Of a stretch of 64,000 bases of DNA, positions 45,909-57,798 are shown piece by piece. Source of the stretch: Thermomucor indicae-seudaticae (Eukaryota; Mucoromycota; Mucoromycetes; Mucorales; Lichtheimiaceae). The notes below the pieces were generated by a model. That model saw nothing but the letters and a program-made list of their open reading frames with translations. It searched no databases and was not told the DNA's origin. The translations under genes and the position numbers were made by a program. Location: positions 31,055 to 95,054 of the forward strand of contig JSYX01000054.1 of NCBI GenBank assembly GCA_000787465.1. Reading direction: 5' to 3'. Each line of letters begins with the position of its first letter. The first letter of the stretch is position 1.

Positions 45909-46919
45909 TCATGTTTTTGTAACAATAACATAATGATTATCTCTATCGTATCCCGATGTGTCTATCGAAAGCTGACATGTGTCTACCTCTTGGAAGAGAC
46001 TGTCTAGTTCACCCTTCTTGAAGAGATGATAGTAGCTATGGCCCACCGTAATGAGTTGTGAACGCACTGAGGTTGGAGATATATGTAGGGGTCATATATA
46101 GACTTACCGCTGATATACGGCCGGCGAGTCCGACTGGGAGCCTTTGAGAACCCAGGGCACGAAGACATCTTGCTTACCAAGCTCAAAGTTACGTTTACTG
46201 AATTTAGTTTGTTCCAGGGCCCAAACAAAGACTAGCAGTTTACCGCCAGGTCGAGTGATCCGCAGTAACTCCTTTTTATCTCTTTTTAGCCAATTGATAT
46301 CACTTCGAGAACCTTATATCACGTACCTTGATTGCTTCCAGTCGGCGTTCGTGCGTAGAGAAATGATGGATCACAGCGATAGACACAACAAAGTCCTTAA
46401 TAACCTTTAAGATACCGGTTTGTTTATTATTTGTTTTGGGAATGGACTTACAAATGCATTATCTCGATACGGTAGGTCCAGCCCATCGGCTACCATGCCT
46501 TCAAATCCACGGTCGCGCACAATCTTGATAAGGTTCGAGCTCCTGCGTTGGCCATTCTACTGTCGGCCTTTGCGCCTCGATCCACGATTGATCCGGCATT
46601 TACCTGTCTGATCCAAGCATGACAAGGTTTGGATTAACGCCGAGGTATTTGCCGTTTCCGCAGCCGACATCAGCACCAATGCTGCCGCTCGGTAGACTCT
46701 TCAAAAATGTCTCTACAACGGGCCACGGCTGAAACGGACGAAAACGCGGTTAACGGATGCAGATAACATGACCGACGCGGATTCGCATGCCTTGTACCGG
46801 GTTTCACTAAAGTGCGATGCAATTTCCTCATACACTTGGTGAACGTGCTGTTGTTCATAACTGTCCTCGTTTTCGGTGGGGACTTCGACAGCTATCGGTT
46901 GTGGTTTGTTCACTGCCAT
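45909..46919 (-). CDS. TRM9: tRNA wobble-uridine carboxymethyl methyltransferase Trm9
   Basis: Six exons (46919-46791, 46728-46604, 46542-46452, 46395-46327, 46271-46108, 46035-45909) encode 234 residues. Markers: '[20 protein letters not shown]' then [11 protein letters not shown], the SAM-binding '[18 protein letters not shown]' and 'LGSDR', '[19 protein letters not shown]', '[17 protein letters not shown]', '[10 protein letters not shown]' and a final '[11 protein letters not shown]'. These match yeast Trm9, which with Trm112 methylates cm5U34 made by Elongator. Intron 1 must start with GC (GCATGC at 46790, minus strand) to keep the contiguous RYKPWP of the family; a GT alternative would insert six residues. 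It ends about 155 bases past the Hsp70 stop, convergently. Confidence 0.88.
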
Positions 46920-47870
46920 AGAAAACGAAATGCGTCGTTTCTGCTGGGTTATTGTCGCGGAGAAGTAATTTTCCGGCTGCAAAGTGAGTTCAGCCTGCTA
47001 ATGCCATGGTGCATGAATGTTGTGAGGTGAAAGGGTGAAGCATTGATAGAATCACGGGACTTTAGGACAATGTTATTCCACATTAACAATCCATTAATAA
47101 TCATAAAATTTCAGGAAAGTTCAATCGGTTGGCATACACTCTTATTCTGAATCATACGTTAAACGTGTTCACATCTCTACTGCTGCATAACAATTCAGCT
47201 ATCCTATAGCACAAACAACAAGGTGGATGTTGTAGACTAGACTTCTTGATCCATTGGCGATAAGCGGCAAATGGTTGGCCAAAACAAGTAAAAAGCACGT
47301 CTTCTTTCGCAAAAATTTCACCGTTATGGCAATATCTGTTGTAGGGTGCAATTGCTGTTTTGCTGATACGGATACTTTGTCCAGGGCTTCTACTGCGGAT
47401 CAACGATGTGTTGCTGCTCCGCAGCGCAAGTTCTGGAAACGTTGCTGGATCGGTTGACGCCGAGATAGCATCTGAGCCTTATCACACCGTCGCTGGTTGG
47501 CTTGAAAGCATTGGTCAAGGTGACGCCTTTGTAGCATCAGAGAATTGAATCATTGGGATCATGACAACTGTTGAGCACGTTTCGCATAAACCTGCTTAAA
47601 GGTGATGGTGATGCGATGCCTGTACTCATCCGCAGCAAGTGATTCGGCAGTGGAATCTCGACAAATGCATGTTACACAACTGTTGCGGTTGAGAAAAGTT
47701 TGGTTTGAACTTCCATAGCTGATCTGTAAACAGATTGAACACTACAAACAAGGAATGTCGATTGCGTACGCAAGTTCCAGAAAAAAAATTTCTTCTGTGG
47801 CGGAACACCAAAAACCCCTGAACCTATAGCACAACATGATACGCTCTGTTGTGATTTGTAAGCTCGATAA
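46920..47870. other. Divergent intergenic region, TRM9 to ABC transporter
   Basis: About 1 kb with short frames only; no gene, tRNA or repeat recognised. Confidence 0.4.
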
Positions 47871-47872
47871 CC

Positions 47873-47880
47873 TATATAAA
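47873..47880 (+). promoter_or_regulatory. Candidate TATA box of the ABC transporter gene
   Basis: TATATAAA, about 65 bases upstream of the start codon at 47945. Confidence 0.45.
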
Positions 47881-47944
47881 GTGGCCCGGATTTTGCTATC
47901 AATGAACCTCTCGTACCGCAGTCTTCTCCTTCCGCCCGCAAGCC

Positions 47945-50900
47945 ATGGAAGAGAGCAAATTGGGTCCAGATAGCGACAATGCATCTGTCGGTACCGTACC
48001 TGGATCCGTGGATACGATTTGTATTGCACAGCCAGGAAATCAAAATACCTTTGGTGAATTGAATGCAAATGCGGTTGACATTGACGGTTAGTAGCAGAGA
48101 AATATATACAACAGCTATGGAAACTTGCTAACTTGCTTTGCAGCTGCCATTGACGAGTACGAACAAATCAAACGCGAGTTGTCGCATATCAGTCGCAAAA
48201 CTACGCAGCATGAGAGCAAACTCGAAGAGGGAACAGCCACGGAAGAAGTGTTCGATCTGGACGAATTCCTTCACGGCATGTCCAATGACGCGCAAAAAGC
48301 AGGCAGCAAACCAAAACGTCTAGGATTGGTCTGGAAAGACCTTGTTGTCGAGGTAAGATCAATGCAACGTTATACAAAACGGAAAGGCTTTCCGAAAACT
48401 CACGTTAATTCCAATCCAGGGACTCGGTGCCGAGGCGCACACGATACCAACCAACGTTAGTGGTTTACTGAATGTGCTGCAGTTCTGGAAATACTTTGGC
48501 ATTGGGACCAAACCTAGCAAAAAGACGATACTCCATGGCTTAACGGGTTTTTGCAAAGACGGCGAAATGTTACTGGTGCTCGGCCGTCCCGGTGCCGGCT
48601 GTACAAGTCTTCTCAAGGTGCTCTCAAATCTTCGCTCTTCGTTCACCAAGGTGGAAGGAACAGTCCATTACGGTGGCATCGATCACGAAACCTTTGCTAA
48701 ACGATACCGTGGTCAAGTTGTCTACAATGAAGAGGAAGACCAGCACTACCCCACCTTGACGACCAAGCAAACTCTGCAATTTGCCTTGCGCACCAAGACT
48801 CCTGGAAAACGCTTGCTCGATGAAACCAAAGCGGACTTTGTCAACAAGATCCTCTATCTCCTGGGTAACATGCTGGGTCTTACAAAGCAGATGAATACCA
48901 TGGTTGGCAATGCTTTTATCCGAGGCTTATCGGGTGGTGAACGCAAACGTCTTTCCATCGCTGAAGTCATGACGACCCAAAGCTCCATCAACTGCTGGGA
49001 CTGTTCCACGCGTGGTTTGGATGCAGCCTCGGCGCTGGACTATGTCCGGTCGCTCCGTATCATGACCAACATCTTTAAAAGGACCACCGTGGCTACACTA
49101 TACCAGGCTTCCAACAGCATTTTTGCCCTTTTTGACAAGATCCTGTTACTGGATGAAGGTTACTGCATCTACTTTGGTCCCACAGAACAGGCCAAGGCTT
49201 ATTTTGAAGAGCTTGGATTCTACTGCCCTCCTCGCAAGTCCATTCCGGACTTCTTGACTGGTCTCTGCAATCCACTTGAACGTGAAATCAAGCCTGGATA
49301 TGAAAACCTGGTTCCACTTCATGCACAGGAATTTCAGGAACGGTACCTGCAATCCAAAATCCATCAAGAAATGATGGCCGAGTTGCAAGCCTACGAGGAG
49401 CAGATCGCCAAGGAGAACCCTGCTGACCTGTTCCGTGCTGCTGTGGAAGAGGAGCATCAGAAGCGCGCTCCAAAGAAATATCCCTATGTGGCATCTTTCT
49501 TTCAACAAGTCAAGGCATTAACCATTCGTCAATTCCATTTAATCGTCAAGGATTATGAATCGCTTATTTCTCGTTTCGGAACCATTCTTATGCAAGGTCT
49601 TATTACTGCATCTTGCTTTTACAATTTACCCTTAACCGGTACTGGCGCATATTCCCGTGGTGGTGCTCTCTTCTTTTCTGTGCTCTTTAACTCCTTCATC
49701 TCTCAGTCCGAACTGACAACCTTCTTTACGGGACGACCGATTCTGGAGAAACACAAGCATTTCGCTATGTATCGACCCTCTGCATTTTACGTTGCTCAAG
49801 TCATTCTGGATGTTCCTTACATTTTTGTTCAAGGTAGAATATGTGATACTGGGTGCTCATCAAGAACCTTGCTAACCTTTTTGCAATGTAGCCTTACTCT
49901 TTGAACTCTGTTCCTATTTTATCATGGGACTCAACCTGACCGCCGGAAGATTCTTTACGTACTTTATTGTCATATTCTTTATCAGTATGGCTACCAACGG
50001 ATTCTTCCGTCTCTTCGGCGCCATCACCTCCAGCTTTTTTGTGGCTTCTCAAGTTTCTTGTATATTGCTGGTCGCGCTGATGACTTACACTGGCTATGTC
50101 ATTCCGTACAAGACGATGCACCCTTGGCTCTTTTGGATCTACTGGATCAACCCTCAGACCTATGGATACAAGGCACTGCTGATTAACGAAATGAAGGGTC
50201 AGCGTTATTCCTGTGAGGGCCCGGGCAACTCGATTCCTTACGGACCAGGCTATGATGATTGGCGGTACAAGGTCTGCACCATGAAGGGTGGTGTTCCTGG
50301 CGAAAACTTTGTGCTTGGTGACAATTACCTACGTGAAGCCCTCAGTTACGAGCCGTCTCAGCAATGGGCACCTGACTTTATTGTCGTCGTTGCCTTCTTT
50401 ATTTTTTTCACTGTCCTGACGGCCGCAGCCATGGAATGGATCAATGTTCACAAGGGTGGCTCGCTGACCAAGCTGTATGCACCAGGCAAGGCGCCGAAGC
50501 CTCGCACGGTCGAAGAAGAAAACGAACGTCGCAGGCGGCAGCAAGAAGTCATTGATGGTATGGACGCCGTTGCTACAGGCACCACGTTCTCTTGGCATCA
50601 TATCCATTACAAGGTCCCGTTCAAGAACAAGGAATTGCATCTTTTGAATGATGTGTCTGGTATAGTCAAACCCGGCCATCTCACCGCGCTTATGGGTTCC
50701 TCTGGTGCAGGCAAGACCACCTTGCTGGATGTCCTTGCTCGTCGCAAAACCATTGGCAAAGTGGAGGGTCGTATCTATCTCAACAATGAAGCATTGATGA
50801 ACGACTTTGAGCGCATCACTGGTTACTGTGAGCAAATGGACATACATCAGCCTGCGGTCACTGTGCGCGAAGGCCTCCGATTCTCTGCTTATCTGCGTCA

Positions 50901-52532
50901 AGAAGCCAGCGTACCAAAGCACGAAAAGGATGAATATGTCGAAAAGATCATTCAGCTATTGGAAATGGAAGACATTGCCGACGCGCAAATTGGTGAACTC
51001 GAGACCGGTTATGGTATTTCCGTGGAAGAGCGCAAGCGACTGACGATTGCCATGGAGCTTGTTGGCAAGCCTCAGCTCTTGTTCCTGGACGAACCGACAT
51101 CAGGTCTTGACGCTCAAAGTTCCTACAACATTATCCGTTTCATTCGCAAGCTTGCCGATGCAGGCTGGCCAGTCCTTTGCACGATCCACCAGCCGTCTGC
51201 CATCCTGTTTGAGCAGTTTGACCATCTGATGCTACTTGTTCGCGGCGGCAGGACAGCCTATTTTGGCGAAATCGGCCCTGACGCACGCACCATGATTGAA
51301 TACTTTGAATCAAACGGTGGACCGAAATGCGCCCCTGACGCGAACCCGGCTGAATACATTCTGGAGGTCGTTGGCGCTGGTACAGCTGGCAAGGTGACTC
51401 GGGACTGGGCGGAAGTGTGGGCCAACTCCAAAGAAGCCAAGGCACTAGACGAGGAACTGGAGCAGATCCATCAGACGGCCAATGAACATCCCACGCGCAA
51501 GGCGCTCACTTATGCCACGCCTTTCTGGACCCAGTTCTGGCTCGTGTACAAGCGCATGACATTGGCTTATTGGCGTTCTCCTCAATACAACATGGGTCGG
51601 TTCTTGACGATTATGGCAATTGCCTTGCTCAATGGTTTCACCTATTGGAAAATGACTTACACGTCGTCCGACATGCAAAACCGCCTGTTTGCACTGTTTG
51701 CGTCTTTCCTTACGGCTTACTTTTTGGTAAGATCATGAATTGTCTCTTTCTTTCTGTCAGCGCTTAACTGATCTTGTTTCCACGCTAGATTGTCCTCGCT
51801 CAACCAAAGTTCATGACTGAGCGTCTCTATTTCCGTCGCGAGTACGCCTCCCGCTACTATGGATGGATGCCTTTCGCGTTTACTTCTGTTCTGGTGGAGA
51901 TCCCATACATTTTGGTGTTCAGCGCGGCATTCATGTGCGGCTTTTACTGGACAGCGGGTCTTGTCAACACCCCTGCAGCAGGCGGCTACTTCTACTTGAT
52001 GATGGTTTTTTTCGTCTGCTGGGCTGTCACGCTTGGATTCGTGATTGCATCTGTTGCCGAGACAACTACAGCCGCGGCTGTCCTTAACCCTCTGGTTGTC
52101 TCCATGCTGGTCCTCTTCTCGGGTTTGATGCAAACGGCGTCAGCGATGCCGCGTTTCTGGAGTGCCTGGATGTATTGGCTCGACCCGTTCCATTACTATA
52201 TCGAAGGATTGGCAGTCAACGAGCTCGAGACTTTACCCGTGGAATGCAAGGACTTTGACTTTCTGCAACTCAATCCGCCACCCGGTGAGACGTGCGGCAG
52301 CTACTTTGAGAATTTCTTTGCCTCTGGAGGCTCTGGTTACTTGGACAATCCTAACGCGACGGAAGCATGCAGATATTGTCCGTACAAGTCTGCTGAGCAG
52401 TTCTACTCGACGACTTTTGGCTGGGACGCTGCTCACAAATGGCGTAACTTGGGTATCATTATTGGGTTCTTTGCATTTAACACAATCGTCTTTATGATAC
52501 TGTGTTACTGGAAACGCAAGGCCAGACGTTAA
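47945..52532 (+). CDS. PDR/CDR-type full-size ABC transporter (ABC-G)
   Basis: Five exons (47945-48086, 48144-48352, 48420-49833, 49892-51726, 51789-52532) encode 1447 residues in the reverse order NBD-TMD-NBD-TMD. NBD1 has Walker A 'GRPGAGCTSLLKVLS' with Cys in place of Lys, signature 'RGLSGGERKRLSIAE' and an aberrant Walker B 'NCWDCSTRGLDAASALD'. NBD2 has Walker A 'GSSGAGKTTLLDVLARR', a degenerate signature 'GISVEERKRLTIAMEL' and Walker B 'LLFLDEPTSGLDAQSSYNI'. Such asymmetry is normal for pleiotropic-drug-resistance pumps of the plasma membrane, which export xenobiotics or lipids. Each TMD has six hydrophobic spans, and large Cys-rich extracellular loops precede the last spans ('ACRYCPYKSAEQFY'). 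The gene is intact. Confidence 0.93.
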
Positions 52533-53418
52533 AACATATCTTCATTGTCTCCCATTTACCCCTCAAAAAGATTCATCTTTCATCTATCATCATCCCATTA
52601 CATTTATCGTACATACGCATGCCATAACATGTAACAGTATCTGAATAAATAAAGCTTTTATAGCTTCAACTGTTGATGGATCTTTTATAAGAAGTTTATA
52701 CACATCTCGGCACTTTGCGGTCCTGCGACTAGCGGGCAGTAATCCACATGAATGTGCTCACGACCTTCCATTGGACTCTGTAATATCGACTGTCATGGCA
52801 TACTCCACCAGTCGATAACGTACTACTCGCTGGCTCAAGCATCACATTATCCTGATATGCGTATTTTGGTCTCTCGTTATCAGTGTAAGATTCTTGTAGA
52901 AAGACATTCTTCGACACATGAGATACAAAAACGCAAATTCGCCCACAGCCTAGACAGTCGCTGCCATTACGGCGTAGTCGGGTGTTGTGAAGAATACCAT
53001 CGTTGCTGTGACCTGGAGGGCAAGACTATCAAACAGAATATGGTGGTTATGCCAGCTATCCGCTTATTACCGGTCGCGACGAATTAATCCGTGTCGAATT
53101 CTCCATATATACTAGCTTGCCCACAGAGGTTGATCAACGCAAGCTCAGCAAGACAGCAGAATGCTTAAACATATAGGTACTGTGTCTTATGCTTGCGATA
53201 ATCACGAATTGAGATAAAGCTGAACGCATGTCATTTAGGTTATTCTTTCGACATACTGCAACCGTCTTTTGACAGGAACGTGGGATGGCCTGCTGGTTTC
53301 AGAAATACTAAGTAGTTCTTGAAAAATCCTACTAAACTACATGGTGCAATCTTCACAATGCTCCCAGTGCATGCGCAATGTGACGCATTAAATAAACGAA
53401 AACGCATTCACACACTGG
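52533..53418. other. Intergenic region
   Basis: 3' flank of the ABC gene. A plus-strand frame at 52752-53087 is Cys/His-rich but has no convincing start or family; it may be a transposon fragment. Confidence 0.3.
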
Positions 53419-53728
53419 TCATGAATTCTGTGTCTTGTTGTCGCTCGTCGTGTCGCTGCTAATAGGATATCGAGCTGTTTCTTCAGCTATTTTGGGCTTG
53501 TTTTGCCGTTCTCGCCATGATCTGAGTCGTTCTTCGTCACCTGGGCGTAACCAAGTGCCATTTGTGTCTCTGTTGCCAAATCATTATTCAATGCGAGAAC
53601 ACTAGGTCGCGCTTGTGTTGATATACTTGCTTCTGATACTCTTTTAAAAGCGGTTGAAAGACGTAGACCCCAGTAACTACGCCAATGCCGATGGCAGTAA
53701 GAACAGGAACAAATCGATTGGAATACAT
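53419..53728 (-). CDS. Small single-pass membrane protein
   Basis: Two exons (53728-53631, 53569-53419) joined by a 61-nt GC-AG intron (donor GCAAGT) encode 82 residues. The N-terminus 'MYSNRFVPVLTAIGIGVVTG' continues into VYVFQPLLKEYQK, a single hydrophobic helix behind a short head, as in small mitochondrial or ER membrane proteins. After the splice comes 'WLRPGDEERLRSWRERQNK' and a Ser/Thr/Asn-rich tail. The GT alternative nearby breaks the frame. No family is named with confidence. It lies divergently from the tricalbin-like gene, with about 290 bases between starts. Confidence 0.5.
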
Positions 53729-54019
53729 GGTGAAACCGGGGTATTGGGTTGCAGAAAAGTCCACTGAAAAGCAGAGCAGCGTCGGGGCCTCATCACAGGA
53801 AGCAAAATGAAGCGTATTAGCAAACCGAGCTCATCAAGCAGACTCGCAAGCTATCTCACACAAAGATAATCATTCTGGTTAGTTCTTTTGGATATGCAGA
53901 GAAGCGTACACATAAAGCTATGCGCAAGTCCTGTGATGTCAAGTAAGACACCAAATTTGATACACCCTTGTTGTAAAAGAAGAGAATGCATTTCCTTTTC
54001 TTTTTGCTTTTCTGAGATC

Positions 54020-57000
54020 ATGTCGAGCCGCACTCCCTTTACTCGGCAGCTTGCGCCTGTTCTTGGTGGAAAGCATGTCAATGATGATCAGTCAGATAAG
54101 AATGAAGGCATGCATTCAGGGAACCGTGGGATTGAATAGCGATATTTACGGAGTGGAAGCAGAAAATCCATTGAACGAACTGTCTTCGGCAATACAGGGA
54201 AAAATGAAAGGCGCGGCGCAAATGGTGAAATCTATTCCCAGAAACGTGATGAATGGAGACAATGGTGAAGAAAAGAAAGAAGAAGGAGAAGCGAGGGAAG
54301 AACAGACACCAAAAAGATGCTACAAACTCCAGTTCCCACATCCATTGCGTCCAGCCGAGCCTGACAAACTTGTCCAGGGTTTACAGCTGAATGCATTAAA
54401 ATATCTTGTACTGAGTGCTATGGGATGCTACGTCTTTGGACGTCTGAATTTCAGCTACATTTTAGGTTTCATGGTCGTTGCCGCAGGTATGCTATAGTTT
54501 TCCTCGAAAAGGACAAGTGAATGACTTTGTAACATGCCGTGCCTCAGGTGCCTTGGCGTACTGGCTTGTGGGACGAGAGACACAGCAAGGTCTGGATTGG
54601 CAACTGGAAAAGCTGGAAGGCGCTAGAACGGTAGGAAGCTATTGAGAAACATAGATAACGAACTGTTCATAGTCTCACTATTTGTACGAAAACCCAGCTC
54701 TACAAGAGACGAGGAGAGACCGTGGAATGGCTAAACTACTTTGTGGAAAAACTTTGGCGAAGCATTGATCCCAAGTTCTTTGTCGCAGTGGAAGACATCT
54801 TGGAAGATGCGCTTGAGAGTATTGCTCCTGCTGTGATTGTAAGGCTTTTTCATTTCTTTTGACATCTGAATGATATCATGTATTTAATCGTCCTAGAGTG
54901 CTGTCAAAGTTACCGATTTTGATATTGGTGTCCATGCTCCAAAGATCCAGAAGTAAAGCTGTAAAGCTATGTGAGAAACTATCTTTCTCTTTTGCTGACG
55001 TCAGGCGCTTTTACAGGATCCGTATCTTCCCTCCAGTGCCTGGACAGCCACAAGAAGCCTTGGTATTTAAGGAGAAATATTCGATTACAAATGTCTTGAG
55101 AAGTAACTGCTTTTTGGTAGTTTGGTGAGGTTTCTTTTGGCTTCCATGCAAACCCCGTTGCTTCGCTTGCCCAAAGCCGTCGTGCTACTTCGGCCCCACC
55201 AGGCATAGCCATACGATTCAAAACGAAGCTCAAGGCTCCCATCGATATTAAAGCTGAGCTAACTAAGCTTCGAGGCAAACTTCGGTTCAAGCTCGTGACG
55301 AGCCCGGACCTTCCGTTTTTATCCAAAGTAACCATTTCCTTGACAAGTGTCCCCGACATCGATACTGGGGTTATGCCTCTATCAAGGCACATGAACGTGA
55401 TGCGGGTAAGAAGTCTGATAAGGGGAAACTTTCGTCTTGTTATCACTGAGCGAACTGTTTGTGAAGTTGCCCATGGTTAAGGCACTCTTGAATGAAGCCA
55501 TAAAGATTGGATTTTCCGATATGATTGATCCGAAATGGTTGACTATCGATGTAAAGGAGATGATTGGTGCCGCAACGAAGGATACGACAGCCATTGGCGT
55601 AATTATGGTTACAGTTCGAGAAGCGGCAAGGAGTGAAGCGATGAATATGAAGGATATGCAGGACTCGTATGCTTCGATATCCTTGAGTAATCAGCCGAAA
55701 CACAGTCCAACACCCACGACTCGAGTCCTTACGAATGACAAGAACCCAAGGTGGAATGAAAACTTGTACATCCTGATTGGCCAAAGTATGCCACATATAT
55801 CTGTGTTTGGCACTGCTATATATCTGACTATATACGTTAGATGAAATCGTGTCAGACGCGACGGTTGATGTCAAGGTTTGGGATGCAGACAAGGTCAAGC
55901 CGGATGATATGTGGGGATGCGCATCCATACCTGTCAGGGACATTGTTAAAGCCAATCTGGACAAACTGGGCAATGTCACTCATTGGACCAAAGAAGAACA
56001 TACCGTATTCGATGGGTAAAAGAAAGAACAACAGGGCGTTTGACCCTCGCTGGACGTCTCACTGCTGACATGTATATGACCTTAGTTGGATGCCCATTGA
56101 TGGCAAGGAAAGGTTAGCGGCATCAAAAGTGTGCTTAAACTTTAAGCTGTCTTTCCATCCGAAATACATGGTGCCTATTGCATCCATCTTTTCAGGTCTA
56201 GAAAGACAAAAGTCAGAGGAAGAGAGAAGATGGGAACAAGAACAACTCCATCCTAGTCATAAGAGCGGTAATTTTATATCATAGACTTCAAAGTTGACCG
56301 GGCTTATTCACTGTTATCTGCAGGTATCCTGACAGTGCGGATTATCGAGGCTTCTGAACTAGAGATTGGTGATCCACAGGTCTTGACGGCAGACGAGTTC
56401 AAGCATCCATATAGTTCCAATCAAATTGTCGATCCCTATGCCGTTCTCTATGTCAATGATCACAAAGTATACATGACCCGAGCAAAAATGCGTAACCCCA
56501 GTCCGGTACGTCCTAGATGCCTCTTTCTGTTGCCCCGTTAAATAGGCCCATTGTTTGATTAGCACTGGAACGCGGATACAGAGCAGTTCATCAAGGATTA
56601 CGATTCGGCATTTCTTCGAATATCCGTCAAGGCATCGTTTGATCTAGAACGGGATCCGGTATTAGGCACACGCGTGTTCTATTTGAGCGACATGTTTGGA
56701 AATCAGCCGGACAAGGTCAGTAGTTAGCAAAAGTACGCAATCAGTACAAGACGGATGACAATAAAGGGAAATGTACAGTACAAGGAAAGCGAGCGATGGG
56801 TGGCTCTGGCAAACGGTATCGGATTTGGCAAAGTTCTGTTAAACCTCAAGTACAAGCCCATAAAGCTGACGTTGCCACCAGAACTCCGTGGATCAGGTAC
56901 GCTCATTGTGCATCGTGGCGATCAAAGGTAAAATAACACCGTGATAGATGTGGCCACCATGATTATCGATGAAATTCGATTCACGAGTTTAAAAGCGCCA

Positions 57001-57798
57001 TTCTCGTCCGAGGATCTGCGCTTCACCAAAGCTGTGCTTGCGCTCAACGTTGATCCTGTCATTATCAAGCGCCTAAAATCGGCCGATTTCAAGCTGGAGG
57101 ATGAAAACAGGGCAGACACGCAAAAGGATATCATCTGGTCTAAGCGGCGGGTGTATTTTCCTCTGATCATGCGTTACAGAACCGCCTTGTACGTGCATTT
57201 GTTCCAGGGGGCCTTCACGTCCGCGAAGGCGACCGGCCGCTTATGGCTGAAGACTGTATGCGATCATGTTTGGCAAGAAGCCACGGTTGAATTGCATGGC
57301 TACGTTTCCGAGGGATCAAAGGAAGCCAACAGGAACGAAGATGACTGGAGTACAGGCGATTGCTTTGGACAAGCCAAAATCCGCTTCAGAGTTGTTCCCG
57401 GGTTCTCGCCTGTCCACAGCCACCTGCAGTCGTTCAAGGAAGACATGGTCGGGGCTGATCCGTTCCATGACGAGACATTGAGAAGCAAAGTAAAACAATC
57501 GATCAAAGAAGAACAGGCTTTAGCCGAAGAGCATGTGCGGCAACAGCAAGAGGATCTTGGGCGGCGTGCATCCAGTGTTACTGAACTGTCAGCTGAATAT
57601 GGAGAAGAGGACGTAGAAGCCGATGAGCGCTACTTCAGCGACTTGCGCGAGTACTCAAAGCGTCATCCAAAGATCCCAAAATATGGACCGCTGCGTAAGT
57701 TGTCTTGGAGTACAGATGCAATTCGCCACAAGGTCGAAACGTTTAGAGGGGGATTCAATTCCGAAAGGAGAGCAAGCCGGTCGGTTGCAAAGGAATGA
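54020..57798 (+). CDS. Tricalbin-like SMP and C2-domain membrane tether (Mug190/Tcb type)
   Basis: Fourteen exons (54020-54107, 54160-54486, 54548-54630, 54698-54838, 54897-54952, 55005-55062, 55121-55405, 55467-55785, 55841-56015, 56086-56267, 56324-56505, 56563-56715, 56779-56896, 56948-57798) encode 1005 residues. An N-terminal membrane hairpin ('LVLSAMGCYVFGRLNFSYIL', then VVAAGALAYWLVG) precedes an SMP lipid-transfer region ('VEWLNYFVEKLWRSIDPKFF', 'AVKVTDFDIGVHAPKIQ', 'FLSKVTISLTSVPDID'). Two C2 domains follow: one around 'DATVDVKVWDADKVKPDDMW', another from 'GILTVRIIEASELEIGDPQ' through 'DPYAVLYVNDHKVYMTR'. The tail is charged and helical. Such proteins bridge ER and plasma membrane and move lipids, with Ca2+-dependent binding. 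Intron 1 fits best with a GC donor (GCATGC at 54108). Confidence 0.75.

Noticed and set aside
50329..50922. 197-codon minus-strand frame in the ABC transporter
   Set aside because: Shadow of the second nucleotide-binding domain.
55776..55840. A further GC donor in the tricalbin-like gene (G|GCCAAAG)
   Set aside because: A GT donor nine bases further (55786) has the same phase and better consensus.
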